Shown: positions 23,301 to 35,152, numbered from the stretch's first letter. The stretch: DNA of 64,000 nucleotides from Mytilus edulis (GCF_963676685.1 NC_092349.1:54511232-54575231); one strand, 5' to 3'. Notes: a model not told the origin generated them from the sequence alone. Made by a program: numbers and translations.

Positions 23301-23765
23301 CCAATGAGACAACTCTCCATAAGAGATTAAATGACACAGAAATCTACAATTATATGTTACCGTGTGGCCTTCAACAATGAGCAAATCCCATACTGGCTAG
23401 TCCACTATAAAAGACCGTGAAATGATAAATGTAAAACAATTCAAACGAGAAAATTAACGAACTTATTATTAAACAAAAAGCAAACGAAAAATAAATATGT
23501 AACACATCAAACGACAACCACTGAATAACAGGCTCCTGACAGTGGGTAGGCACATATATATATAGAATGTGGCGGGGTTAAACATGTTAGCGGGATCCTC
23601 ATCCTCCTCTAACCTGGGACAGTGGTGTAAATTTACAACATAAGTATGAAATATAAAAATCAATTAAAATAGACTTAACTCATTAGATGGATACAAATAG
23701 AAATAATACACAGAGTGGACATGGCCGGGAACTTGTATATCCCAACATCAAAAAGACACGAAGTA
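23278..23765 (+). repeat. Dispersed repeat, family B, long copy
   Basis: From AGAAGACGTGGTATAATAGC through CTTCAACAATGAGCAAATCC, AACCACTGAATAACAGGCTC and GTGGCGGGGTTAAACATGTT to GTGGACATGGCCGGGAACTT. The frames at 23199-23663 are inside it. Confidence 0.7.
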
Positions 23766-23949
23766 CAATTCTGGGAGTTTTATTTTTGCAGTTCACAAAA
23801 CTTTTTTGTCCTGATAAATTTATAAATCTCCATTTATGTTATAAACCGTGTATCGTTGTATAGGAGTTAATCTTTTAGATCTAGATAAAGCATCTACAGA
23901 AAATAATCTATTTTTATTATGTTGCAGAAAAAAATGTTGAGAGTCTACA

Positions 23950-24172
23950 GCAATCTCAGGCGATACAGAGGGTTCCGTGGAATCCTTCACGAGTTTAGTA
24001 TAATACTGATTCCATTTGAGAACTAAGGAAAATAAACGGCCTGACTAAACGGTGGGGGTTTATCCTCCTTATGTCCGAAATATTGTTATTTTTTTTAGTA
24101 CTTTTTTCTGATATTTGACTGCCTTTCATACAAAATAACTCACACAATAGAAGCACATTAAATGAACGAAAT
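23950..24172 (-). repeat. Inverted partner of the 13185-13400 repeat
   Basis: See 13185. Here it is followed at once by the truncated first copy of the CAGTCCCACTAG element. Confidence 0.7.
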
Positions 24173-24835
24173 ATCTTCTTACGATCTGACTACGCTCATA
24201 CTACGACCATCATTCTCATTGTCATTTTCAAATAAAATATATTAAATCTCTCCAGGTTTTGTTTGTCTGTATGTAATTAGGACTTCTTGTCCATTTTCTC
24301 TAACGGCTCAACCATGCTTCTCGTTTTTATATAGATTAGACTGTTGGTTTTCTGTTTGAATGGTTTTACACTAGAAAATTTTTATAGCTTGCTTTTCAGT
24401 GTGAGCCAAGGCTCCGTATGGAAGGCCGTACCTTGGCCTATAATGGTTTACTTTTATAAATTGTTACTTGGATGGAGAGTTGTCTCATTGTCACTCATAC
24501 CACATCTTCCTATATCTATTGACACATATGTGTCATCTCTGCTATCGTTCACTAAAATATCGTCATTTGAGCTTTATGGACCAGCAATAGGTTATAATTT
24601 AGGTTGGATTTGTCGGTCCGATATCTGTGGTTGATCAAGATTCGTAACTATCAGAGCTCCCTCTGCATCTACATCAACCCCTATCACCACGCCCACGTTT
24701 TCTAGTAAATTTTGGTGTCATGACTGTATTGTTTCCAAGAAATCTACGAATTAATCAGAAATAGAAGGAATGGAACTGTATTGATATTGAAGACGATGTT
24801 GACGTTATTGCTGAGAACGTACAGTGGAGATCAGT

Positions 24836-25250
24836 TCTAACCTCTCATAAATTCTGTCAGAATCTGTCAGGAGAACTGTTCTAGAACAGTATGTAGAACT
24901 GTCAGCCTGACACCTTTTAGTCAGTTCTAGGTTAGAACTGTTCTAGCTAGAACTGATTTGGTCAGTTCTACCTAGAACTGATTTGGACAGTTCTACCTAG
25001 AACTGATCCTGACAGTTCTACACTAGAACAGTTTTAGACAGTTCTACCTAGAACTGACCAAATCTTTGGTCAGTTCTACTTCTAGAACAGTTCTGCGGTA
25101 AGAATTGATTACAAATTCTACGGCCAGAATTGATTTATAAATTCTACGGCTAGAATTGATTTATAAATTCTACGGCTAGAATTGATTTATAAATCCTACA
25201 GCTAAAATTGATTTATAAATTCTACGGCTAGAATTGATTTGGTTTAAATT
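24836..25250. repeat. Left subterminal array of palindromic 20-26-mers
   Basis: Units such as CAGTTCTACCTAGAACTGAT grade into AGAATTGATTTATAAATTCT with CTACGGCT linkers. Each unit is itself a near palindrome. Confidence 0.85.
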
Positions 25251-25473
25251 TAAGAACTCTTTGTCTAAATATAAAGGCTTCGGCAAAATAGCGATTAATA
25301 TTATAAAGAGTTTTGCTATTTTGCCGGTTTTAACCCCGCCATATTCTGCATGTATGTGACTGTTCCAAGTCAGGTGAGGAGCCTGTTATTCAGTGATTTT
25401 CTTTTGTTGATGTGTTACATAAATTATTTGCTTCTCTTTCATTTTTTGAACATAAATTAAGCCGTTAATATTT

Positions 25474-25491
25474 GGGGGGGGGGGGGGGGGG
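25474..25491 (+). repeat. G18 homopolymer
   Basis: A run of 18 G; its true length is uncertain in most assemblies. Confidence 0.8.
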
Positions 25492-25696
25492 CATTATTAT
25501 TTCATTTATTTTACATTTGTCATTCGGGGAGTCAGGATGACTCGTTTTGCATAACAAAATTATCTACCCTTAATGTAATACGTTATTCCGGCCCAAACCA
25601 CCAGGGTCGGATCCAGCAGTTAAAAAAAAAGGGGGGGGGGGTCCAACTAAAATGTATTGTCCTCATTCAAATGCATTGGTCGTCCATAAAAAGGGT

Positions 25697-26991
25697 GCTG
25701 TACAGTAATTCAGTTATAATTTTAGGTCAAGAGGGACTGTAATATATACAAGTTATAGCAATATTGGAAAACAATGACCTCAAAATTTTGTTCGCATGAA
25801 TTTATAGTGCCAGCATATCCTCTTTTTATTCAAAGTATTGAATCGTAAACAAATATCAGTAGTTTTTATACTTCAGACTGTCGTGTAATAAAATCTTTTG
25901 ACCACATCAATCTAAACTGACCTTATTTGCTCTTTCTTTCTGCAAATCTATATAGCTGTACAGTAATTCAGTTATAATTTTAGGTCAAGAGGGACTGTAA
26001 TATATACAAGTTATAGCAATATTGGAAAACAATGACCTCAAAATTTTGTTCGCATGACTTTATAGTGCCAGCATATCCTCTTTTTATTCAAAGTATTGAA
26101 TCGTAAACAAATATCAGTAGTTTTCATACTTCAGACTGAGTCGTGTAATACAATCTTTTGACCGCATCAATCTAAACTGACTGTATTTGCTCTTTCTTTC
26201 TGCAAATCTATATAGCTGTACAGCAATTCAGTTATAATTTTAGGTCAAGAGGGACTGTAATATACAAGTTACAGCAATATTGGAAAACAATGACCTAAAA
26301 ATTTTGTTCGCATGAATTTATAGTGCCAGCATGTCCTCTTTTTATTTAAAGTATTGAATCGTAAACAAATATCAGTAGTTTTCATACTTCAGACTGAGTC
26401 GTGTAATAAAATCTTTTGACCGCATCAATCAAAACTGACCTTATTTGCTCTTTCTGTCTGAAAATCTATATAGCTGTACAGTAATTCAGTTATAATTTTA
26501 TGTCAAGAGGGACTGTAATATATACAAGTTATAGCAATATTGGAAAACAATGACCTCAAAATTTTGTTTGCATGAATTTATAGTGCCAGCATATCCTCTT
26601 TTTATTCAAAGTATTGAATCGTAAACAAATATCAGTAGTTTTCATACTTCAGACTGAGTCGTGTAATAAAATCTTTTGACCGCATCAATCTAAACTGACC
26701 TTATTTGCTCTTTCTTTCTGCAAATCTATATAGCTGTACAGTAATTCAGTTATAATTTTAGGTCAAGAGGGACTGTAATATACAAGTTACAGCAACATTG
26801 GAAAACAATGACCTAAAAATTTTGTTCGCATGAATTTATAGTGCCAGCATGTCCTCTTTTTATTCAAAGTATTGAATCGTAAACAAATATCAGTAGTTTT
26901 CATACTTCAGACTGAGTTGTATAATAAAATCTTTTGACCGCATCAACCAAAACTGACCATATTTGCTTTTTTTTTTATGTGAGTCTATATA
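25697..26991 (+). repeat. Tandem array, 259 bp period, five copies
   Basis: GCTGTACAG starts at 25697, 25955, 26215, 26473 and 26733, and as GTTGCACAG at 26992 (periods 258-260). Units contain GGTCAAGAGGGACTGTAATA and CATATCCTCTTTTTATTCAA. Degraded remnants continue to about 27215. Confidence 0.92.
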
Positions 26992-27671
26992 GTTGCACAG
27001 TATACTTCAGTTATATTTTTTTTTACTGTAGTATATATAAATAACTGCAATATTGGAAATTGAACAAACATCAGTAGTTTTCATACCTCAGACTGACTCA
27101 TGTAACAAAAATATGTGTCTGCATCAATCAAAACTGACCATATTTGACAGCATCAACCAAATCTGACCATATACATGTATGACTGCATCAGCCAAAACTG
27201 ATCATTTTGCTTTTTTTAATGTAAAAATGCGCGAAGCGGGTTTTTTAATAGTGTGCACCACATTTTTTATGTTATTTCGAATAGACAGAAAAAAATGATA
27301 AGTCATTTCTTATAATTTAATTCTAAATTCCATTTTAAACCTTGCCAAACCATGAAAAAACGTTGATGACATTACGGTCACATGACTAACTTATGTCCAT
27401 GGGCGCTGATAACACAATAACGACAGAAGACCCGTTACATCCAAACTTAAATTATTAAATAATGAACCGTCACAAAAAGTGACTTTTTAAGTCAGTAGTT
27501 CATGATGGGTTTTTTTTAAACAAAACTATTTAACGGCATCATCCAACACTCACATCACTGATTCATATACTTTATTTTAAAATGAAAAGTACATGTATGA
27601 GAAGTTCTCTTCTTGGAAAGGTATACTGACTATACTGTTAATATAATTTGAAGAAGGAAAATGATTGGTTT

Positions 27672-27960
27672 TGTTTGTAGCCTTACGTCCAGTGGCAAAT
27701 ATTTCATTCATGTTCAGATCGAGTATATTTTTCTGACGTTCCAGACTCCCAGATATTATTCATTATCGTTATGGATAAGTCTGGCAACGAGATAATGCAA
27801 ATCTGAGACCTCAGTGCAAATGTACATAGTTTTCTTGCGTTTAACAACACTGTGTTCATTACTATGATATCCCATAATTCATCCACTGTACAATTTTTGT
27901 TTGAACATTTGTCAAAACAAAATCTTAAATCATGAATGTAAATCCAGGCAAACAAGGTAA
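27672..27960 (+). repeat. Dispersed repeat, family D, copy inside the transposon
   Basis: CGTCCAGTGGCAAATATTTC and TGTTCAGATCGAG as in the 8945 copy. The minus open frame at 27704-27955 has no other support. Confidence 0.5.
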
Positions 27961-28239
27961 ATTAAGATTAAATTTACTTGAATTAAATGCAGAGTTATAT
28001 TTACGAAGAGACTGTTAAAAACGGGGAACGAAGAAACGTAAACAATGATGTTTCCTTTGCAATCTCATAAAAATATTTCTCCGATGAGTTGGATAACCTC
28101 CTATCCACTTCGATATTTGTACATGTAACTTTTGATCAGTAAAAAATATAGAAACATCTGCTATTATATATAGTAAAGTAATTGGAACTGATTTTTTTCT
28201 TCTAAATTCTAAATTGCCCTTTCTGCAGTGACGTCATTT

Positions 28240-28555
28240 AGAACTGTTCTACCAGAGACATATATGTGTATATATGTCTCTGGTTCTACAGTCCTGACTG
28301 ATTTAGTCAGTTCTGCTGACAGTTCTACGGTTAGAACTGATTTGGTCAGTTCTACCTAGAACAGTTTTAGACAGTTCTACCCTAGAACTGATCCTGACAG
28401 TTCTACCTAGAACTGATTTAGTCAGTTCTACCTAGAACTGATCCTGACAGTTCTACCTAGAACAGTTCTAGGGTAGAACTGTTCTAGCTAGAACTGTTCT
28501 AGGACAGGTTAGAACAGTTCTATGACAGAATATTCTGACAGTTCTAATGAGAGGT
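28240..28555. repeat. Right subterminal array of the transposon
   Basis: The same AGTTCTACCTAGAACTGAT units as the left array, plus a perfect hairpin CCAGAGACATATAT / ATATATGTCTCTGG at 28251-28284. Confidence 0.85.
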
Positions 28556-28933
28556 TAGAAGTGATCTCCACTGTAGTTAGATCGCGGTATGAACGTAGTA
28601 TAATCGTGGTAAGAATGTGCTATAATCGCACTAGAAGCGTGGTAAAATCGTGTTGCAATCGAATAACTAGTGGTATGGTCGTAGTGAGAACGTGATGAGC
28701 GTAGAAAAATCTTGATAAGCGTAATGAGGTCGCAGAATGAGCGCGGTAAGAACGTGGTATAATCGTAGCGGGATCGTGGTAGAAGCCTAATGAGAACGTA
28801 GAAGCATCGTGAAAGCAACGAAAATTTACATTTTCATGCCGCCCATACCGCGACCTCACTACGATCTGAATTTATTTTAAATCGCGGTGAGCGTAGTGCG
28901 ATCGTGGTCTAGTGGGACTGGGGCTTAATACCG

Positions 28934-30353
28934 CAGTCCCACTAGGCCACGATCGCACTACGATCTGTGAAAAAAATGCAAATTTTTATGATCGTAGTAC
29001 GATCGTGTAGATCGCAGTAAGGTCGTATCACGGTCGTGGTGAGGTCTTCAAGATAGTGAAGAGCGTGGCCAACTTTGAACATGTTCAAAACAATCGTGGT
29101 GCGATCGTGGCGAAATAATGTCGTAGAAGAAGCGTAGTGAGAGCGCACTAAGCTCGTAGTAAGATCGCAAAGGTCGCTGTACAATCGTAGTGAGAGCGTA
29201 GCGAAAGCATGATAGTCTTCGGAGAGACTGCACTACGATCTCACAGCGACGTTATTACGACCTCACTACGACCATCACGTTCTCCCCGCGACCCAACTAC
29301 GCTTCCACAACGACTGTGCCACGCTGTTCACGACCATAGTACGATTCTAGCACGCCCTTGCCGTCCTCATCACGCTCTTCTTACGACCTGACTGCGTTCA
29401 CACTACGACCATCATTCTCATTGTCATTTTCACATAAAATATATTCTGTAAAAAAAACTACCAGATTTTGTTTGTCTGAATGTTATTATCCATTTGCTCT
29501 AACGACTCAACCATGCTTCTCGTTTTTATATAGATTAGACCGTTGATTTTCCCGGCCCGTTTAAATGGTTTTACACCTAGTATTTTTTTGGCCCTTTAAA
29601 GTGTGCTGTTCGGTGTGAGCCAAGGCTCCGTGTTGAAGGCCGTATCTTGGCCTATAATGGTTTACTTTTATAAATTTGTTACTTGGATGAAGAATTGTCT
29701 TATTGGCACTCATACCACATCTTCCTATATCTGTGTCATCTCTACTATCGTTCACTAAAATATCGTCATTTGAGCTTTATGGACCAGTAATAGGTTGTAA
29801 TTTAGATTGTATTGGTCGGTCCGGCATCTCTGCTTGATCAGGATTCGTTACTTTTCTCCCTTTGCCTCTACATCAACCCCTACCACCAAACCCTCGTGTT
29901 GTAGAAGATTTTGGTGGCATGACTGTATTGTTTCTGAGAAATCTACGTATTAATCAGAAATAGAAAGAATGGAACTGTATTGATATGGATCACGATGTTG
30001 ACGTTACTGCTGAGAACGTAGTAAGATCGCGGTATGAACGTAGTATAATCGTGGAAAGAACGTGCTATAATCGCATTAGAAGCGTGTTGCAATCGGACAA
30101 CTCGTGGTATGGTCGTAGTGACAACGTGAAGAGCGTAGAAAGATATTGATAAGCGTAGTGAGGTCGCAGAATAAGCGCGGTGAGAACGTGGTATAATCGT
30201 AGCGGGATCGTTGAAGAAGCGTAACGAGGACGTAGTAGCATCGTGAAAGCAACGAAAATTTACATTTTCATGCCGCTCATACCACAACCTCACCACGATC
30301 TTTATTTATTTTAGATCGCGGTGAGCGTGGTTGATCGTGGTCTAGTGGGACTG
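28934..30353 (+). mobile_element. CAGTCCCACTAG element, copy 2 (complete, 1420 bp)
   Basis: The inverted ends are CAGTCCCACTAGGCCACGAT at 28934 and ATCGTGGTCTAGTGGGACTG ending at 30353. The left third and right third are CGTAGT/CGTGGT-rich and roughly inverted; the middle carries a family C block (29605-29735). No transposase. Open frames read through the 9-10-mer patchwork in several frames and look non-coding. Confidence 0.8.
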
Positions 30354-30365
30354 GGGCTTATACAG

Positions 30366-31288
30366 CAGTCCCACTAGGCCACGATCGCACTACGATCTGT
30401 GAAAAAAATGCAAATTTTAATGATCGTAATACGGTCGTGTAGATCGTAGTAAGGTCGTATCACGGTCGTGGTGAGGTCTTCAAGATCGTGATGAGCGTAG
30501 CGAAAGTGTGATTCTATTCGGAGAGATTGCGCTACGATCTCACAGCGATTTTATTACGACCTCACTTCGACAATCACGTTCTCACCGCGACCCACCTACG
30601 CTTCCACTACGACTATACCACCCTGTTCACGACCATAGTACGATTCTATCACGCCCTTACCGTCCTCATCACGCTCTTCTTACAACCTGACTACGTTCAC
30701 ACTACGACCATCATTCTCATTGTCATTTTCATATAAGTTTGTATAAAAAAGCTCCCTACATTTTGTTTGTCTGTATGTAATTATACATTTGCTCTAACGG
30801 CTCAACCATGCTCTCGTTTTTATATAGATTAGACTATTGGTTTTCCCGTTTAAATGGTTTTACACTAGTAGTTTTGTAGGCCCTTTATAACTTGCTGTTC
30901 GGTGTGAGCCTAGGCTCCGTGTTGAAGCCCTTACCTTGGCCTATAATGGTTTACTTTTATAAATTGTTACTTGGATGGAGAGTTGTCACATTGAAACTCA
31001 TACCACATCTTTCTATATCTATTGACACATCTGTGTCATCTCTGCTATCGTTCACTAAAATATCGTCATTTGAGCTTTATGGACCAGCAATAGGTTGTTA
31101 TTTAGGTTGGATTGGTCGGTCCGACATCTCTGCTTGATCAGGATTCGAAACTTAGTTCCCTTTGCCTCTACATCAACCCCTACCACCACGCCCACGTCTT
31201 TTAATAGATTTTAATGGTATGACTGTATTGTTTCCGAGAAATCTACGTATTAATCAGAAAAAGAAGGAATGGAACTGTATTGATATGT
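30366..31288 (+). mobile_element. CAGTCCCACTAG element, copy 3 (3'-truncated)
   Basis: Starts CAGTCCCACTAGGCCACGAT and follows copy 2 closely to GGAACTGTATTGATATG, where similarity stops. It is separated from copy 2 by a 12 bp spacer (GGGCTTATACAG); copies 1 and 2 have an almost identical spacer (GGGCTTAATACCG). Confidence 0.8.
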
Positions 31289-31461
31289 GTTTTCAATCCT
31301 CTAAACATGACTCTCAGTGGTTATCTGTATCAATGTGTATATTTAGCTATACTACTATTAAGCTACAACAAGTCTTAACTATATTTTTATAAGAATAAGC
31401 TTTACAAAATATATTGCCACACTATTGCCCAGTATTAACCATTTCAGGGAGTATTGCCAAG

Positions 31462-31511
31462 CCCGGGAATTCCCGGGGTTTTCCCGCCCGGGAATTCCCG
31501 GGGTTTTCCCA
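31462..31511 (+). promoter_or_regulatory. Two 25 bp repeats carrying four kappaB-like sites
   Basis: GGGAATTCCC at 31465 and 31490, and GGGGTTTTCCC at 31475 and 31500, all fit GGGRNNYYCC. The 25 bp unit is perfectly duplicated apart from its last base. No gene start is recognised nearby, so function is unproven. Confidence 0.5.
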
Positions 31512-31514
31512 CCT

Positions 31515-32515
31515 GAGTATTAATACTTTGCAAACCCTGTGTATTATGTTTCTTTTTTAAGTTGAGATATTCTCACTTATGTGGGTACGAAGTGAGATTC
31601 TCTTTCCGAAATTCTCTTTCCGAAATTTAGCAAACCCCGAAAATCCCTTTCAGATGCGGCTCCACCCGATAACAGATCCACACACTCAGACAATTATTGA
31701 CGGTCCGACTTGACTTTGAAAATTTAGTTCTGTGTATAATTAAATTACTCCAAAGTTTTAACACCTTTATTTTACAACCATCCTATGGTCCTCTGCTTTT
31801 CAAACCAGCACATTTTAACATGTCCACTATCACTGCACAGATAATATTTTATTTACATAGTATAGAGATATATACCCAGCTATGACATGAAGCTGCCTAT
31901 AGACAAAAGTTTAAATGAATCAATCAATTAACTAGAAGAAAATAAAATAGAACCGTCAAATATTACTATGGTGTCTAGATTTAAAACAGAATTCTTTTTT
32001 TTTTCTAATGTGCACGGTGATATTCTAATTTGCATTCCGTATTATCGATCTATTTTCCTTTGGACTTTTTCATCCATTTTTCTCTTGGTTCTTATTATTC
32101 TTGGCACTACTTATAAATTCACGAAAGGCAGAGACAGTACACGGCACTGCACACATATAGATGACACTTTATATATATGATGGGGTACCGTTCTTATATC
32201 CCAAGCTTATCTTAATATCTAGGAAAGCGTGCCACTTTCATAATGCAGTTTGGGAAGGACGGGGTAAAAACGTTTGAGATTTACTCCGTTCTCAAGAATT
32301 TAAATTATTAAAACGGAACCCGAGAAGCTTGAACGTAGTCGAAGGACAAAAAAGATATACACAAACAATTGCATGTACAACAGGAAAGCAAATAGTTCAG
32401 GTCTCGTTAAAAGTTTTTTTGTAACTCATTCGCCTCAATTTTAAGCAAATTTATGATTTTTTATTTGTTTAAGTCGTACATGTACATGTAGGTCGTTTTA
32501 GATGAGCTGCAGAGT
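31515..32515. other. Intergenic, nothing assigned
   Basis: No exon or element ends recognised; the short frames at 31697-32180 are unsupported. Confidence 0.4.
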
Positions 32516-32519
32516 CCTA

Positions 32520-32632
32520 ATTAAGGTGGCAAGTCAGATTCTGTCGGGAGTTTCTTGCATTGGTGGCCTTCGGCTATTTTCTGCTCTATGGTCGGGTTGT
32601 TGTAACCTCGACACATTCCTTACTTTCCTTTC
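32520..32632 (+). repeat. Dispersed repeat, family F, fragment
   Basis: GGTGGCCTTCGGCTATTTTC, TATGGTCGGGTTGTTGT and GACACATTCC match the 50460 copy. Confidence 0.6.
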
Positions 32633-33904
32633 TATGTGCGTATGATTACACTGGAACAAAATTCCAATTTGATCTGTAACTTGTCATGAATCAAAGAGCA
32701 GATTGCTCTGAGAGATACGATTGCCAAATGTACGTTGATAGTGGGTCTTCCAATGGATGTAAGCTGGATAATATTATTTTCAAAACTAATTCAACTGCAC
32801 ATGAAAAATAGTTACAAAATAGCCAATCCCGGATAAAAGTGTATGAACAATGTAATTAGGCCTATTGTGTTTTATTTTTTTACTATCAATTCCAAGTTTA
32901 CTTTCCACAGCAGTCACTGAGACTCAGAGTGAGAGAAAGTATTTCACTTCGTATCTTATCACCTATTTTCCTACGTTAATTCTAGGAGGAACCCCATTCC
33001 TAACTCTTTAAATATTTAATTTCCTTTGGGTCAGTGATCATGACTCCTTTCCGTACACATTTATCGGTTTAAAATTGCGATCGTTTTTAATATAATACAC
33101 TTTATTGACAGAAAGAGCTAATACTCGACGTGTTGTTTTGATTCAGAATTCACGGAAGTTACTTCTGGAAGGGAGACAACTCGAAACGATAATATGGAAG
33201 ACTCCATTTCGCCTGAATGGGTGTTCTACGATGTGGACTATATTCATTTTAATTTAAATGATGCATATGATTTAAAGTTATGCAACAACAATAACCTTCA
33301 ATAGCAGACATACATAGAAAAGATCCCATGAGTTAACCAGATGCTCCGCAGGGCGCAGCTTTATACGACCGCAGAGGTTGAACCCTGAACGGTTGGGGCA
33401 AGTATGGACACACCATTCAAGCTGGATTCAGCTCTAAATTTGGATTGTGATTAAATAGTTGACACAGCATAGCTTTCTGACACAGAATGAATGTGGTCTA
33501 ATGAACTTAAAAAAATTTTTTTGCCTTTGAGCAATTCACTATGCTGTTGAATATTAATCCTCTCAAAAAAATGTTTGAAGAAATTTTCTTTTTATTTATG
33601 AAATCTGAAATGAAAAAAATTGACCCCCCAATTTTTTTTTCACATCCCCCTTTCCCTTATTTCAAAACTGATCTCAATTCAAATTTCTAATGAAATTTGC
33701 AACAATAACTACTCATTTAAATACATCATAAAATATTAAAATGTAAAAAAGTGCTTGTTATCACTGAATGGTAAAGATTGTTTTAATCTATCAGTTGGTA
33801 GTAAAAGTGAATATACATTGTATATTGTATTTCACAATGATTTAAGTTGATTCAACTACTATTCTGGACAAAGAAAGATAACTCCAATTGAAATCCAATT
33901 GGAA

Positions 33905-34110
33905 TTTCTTGCTATTGCACAATATTGTGCAATTAGATATTTCTTGCTATTGTGCAATACTGTGCAATTGAAAATATTTGCTATTGCACAATACTGTGCA
34001 ATTGAAGATTTCTTGCTATTGCACAATACTGTGCAATTGAAGATTGCTTGCTATTGCTGAATACTGTGCAATTGAAAATTTCTTGCTATTGCACAATACT
34101 TAATATAATA
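33905..34110. repeat. 38 bp minisatellite, palindromic unit
   Basis: Units of TTGCTATTGCACAATACTG and TGCAATTGAAGATTTC; each contains the stem TTGCACAATACTGTGCAA. Confidence 0.85.
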
Positions 34111-34659
34111 ATTTTGGATCCTGATTTGGACCAACTTGAAAACTGGGCCCCTAATCAAAAATCTAAGTACATGTTTAGATTCAGCATATCAAAGAGGCCC
34201 AAGAATTCAATTTTTGTTAAAATCAAACTTAGTTTAATTTTGGACCCTTTGGACTTTAATGTAGACCAATTTTAAAACAGGACCAAAAATTAAGAATCTA
34301 CATACACAGTTAGATTTGGCATATCAAAGAACCTCAATTATTCAATTTTTGATGAAATCAAACAAAGTTTAATTTTGTACCCCGATTTGGACCAACTTGA
34401 AAACTGGGCCAATAATATAAAATCTAAGTACATTTTTAGATTCAGCATATCAAAGAACCCCAAGGATTCAATTTTTGTTAAAATCAAACTAAGTTTAATT
34501 TTGGACCCTTTGGACCTTAATGTAGACCAATTTGAAAACGGGACCAAAAATTAATAATCTACATACACAGTTAGATTCGGCATATCAAAGAACCCCAATT
34601 ATTCAATTTTTGATGAAATCAAACAAAGTTTAATTTTGGACCCTTTGGGTTCTTTATTC

Positions 34660-35100
34660 CTACATGTAAACTGTTGGGACCAAAACTCCCAAAATCTATA
34701 CCAACCTTCCTTTTATGGTCATAAACCTTGTGTTTAAATTTCATAGATTTCTATTTACTTATACTAAAGTTATGGTGCAAAACCAAGAAAAATGCTTATT
34801 TGGGTCCCTTTTTGGCCCCTAATTCCTAAACTGTTGGGACCTAAACTCCCAAAATCAATACCAACCTTCCTTTTGTAGTCATAAACATTGTGTTTAAATT
34901 TCATTGATTTCTACTTACCTAACTAAAGTTATTGTGCGAAAACCAAGAATAATGCTTATTTGGGCCCTTTTTGGCCCCTAATTCCTAAAATGTTGGGACC
35001 AAAACTCCCAAAATCAATCCCAACCTTCCTTTTGTGGTCTTAAACGTTGTGTTAAAATTTCATAGATTTCTATTCACTTTTACTAAAGTTAGAGTGCGAA
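34660..35100 (+). repeat. About 159 bp tandem repeat, three copies
   Basis: TGTTGGGACCAAAACTCCCA recurs near 34672, 34830 and 34990, each followed by CAACCTTCCTTTT. Confidence 0.85.
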
Positions 35101-35113
35101 AACTAAAAGTATT

Positions 35114-35152
35114 CGGACGACGACGACGACGACGACGCAGACGACGACGCCA
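35114..35152 (+). repeat. CGA/GAC trinucleotide run
   Basis: An imperfect (GAC)n microsatellite near the right end of the 33333 element. Confidence 0.85.

Larger units (their letters stand above)
24822..28573. mobile_element. 3.75 kb non-autonomous TA-flanked DNA transposon
   Basis: The termini are inverted: CAGTGGAGATCAGTTCTAAC at 24822 and, on the other strand from 28573, CAGTGGAGATCACTTCTAAC. TA is duplicated on both sides (24820-24821, 28574-28575) and occurs once at the matching empty site in copy 2 (30019-30020). CAGTG ends plus a TA target suggest the Tc1/mariner superfamily, by inference. Inside are subterminal arrays of palindromic 20-26-mers, a family B fragment (25330-25440), a G18 run, a 259 bp tandem array and a family D fragment. 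No transposase is present. Confidence 0.85.
24176..28920 (+). mobile_element. CAGTCCCACTAG element, copy 1 (5'-truncated, interrupted)
   Basis: Begins at CTTCTTACGATCTGACTACG, matching 29381 in copy 2, so the left end is missing. It continues through a family C block, AACTGTATTGATATTGAAGA and GCTGAGAACGTA, where a 3.75 kb transposon interrupts it, then resumes at 28576 and ends in CTAGTGGGACTG. It encodes nothing recognisable; 28590-28860 is a patchwork of GATCGTAGT/AACGTGGTA-like 9-10-mers. Confidence 0.75.

Noticed and set aside
25697-26991. Array as a retrozyme multimer
   Set aside because: No hammerhead core on either strand in the 259 bp unit.
28555-29184. Several overlapping 60-87-codon frames on minus
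   Set aside because: They arise from the CGTAGT/CGTGGT patchwork; similar Arg/Thr/Ser-rich readings appear in more than one frame.
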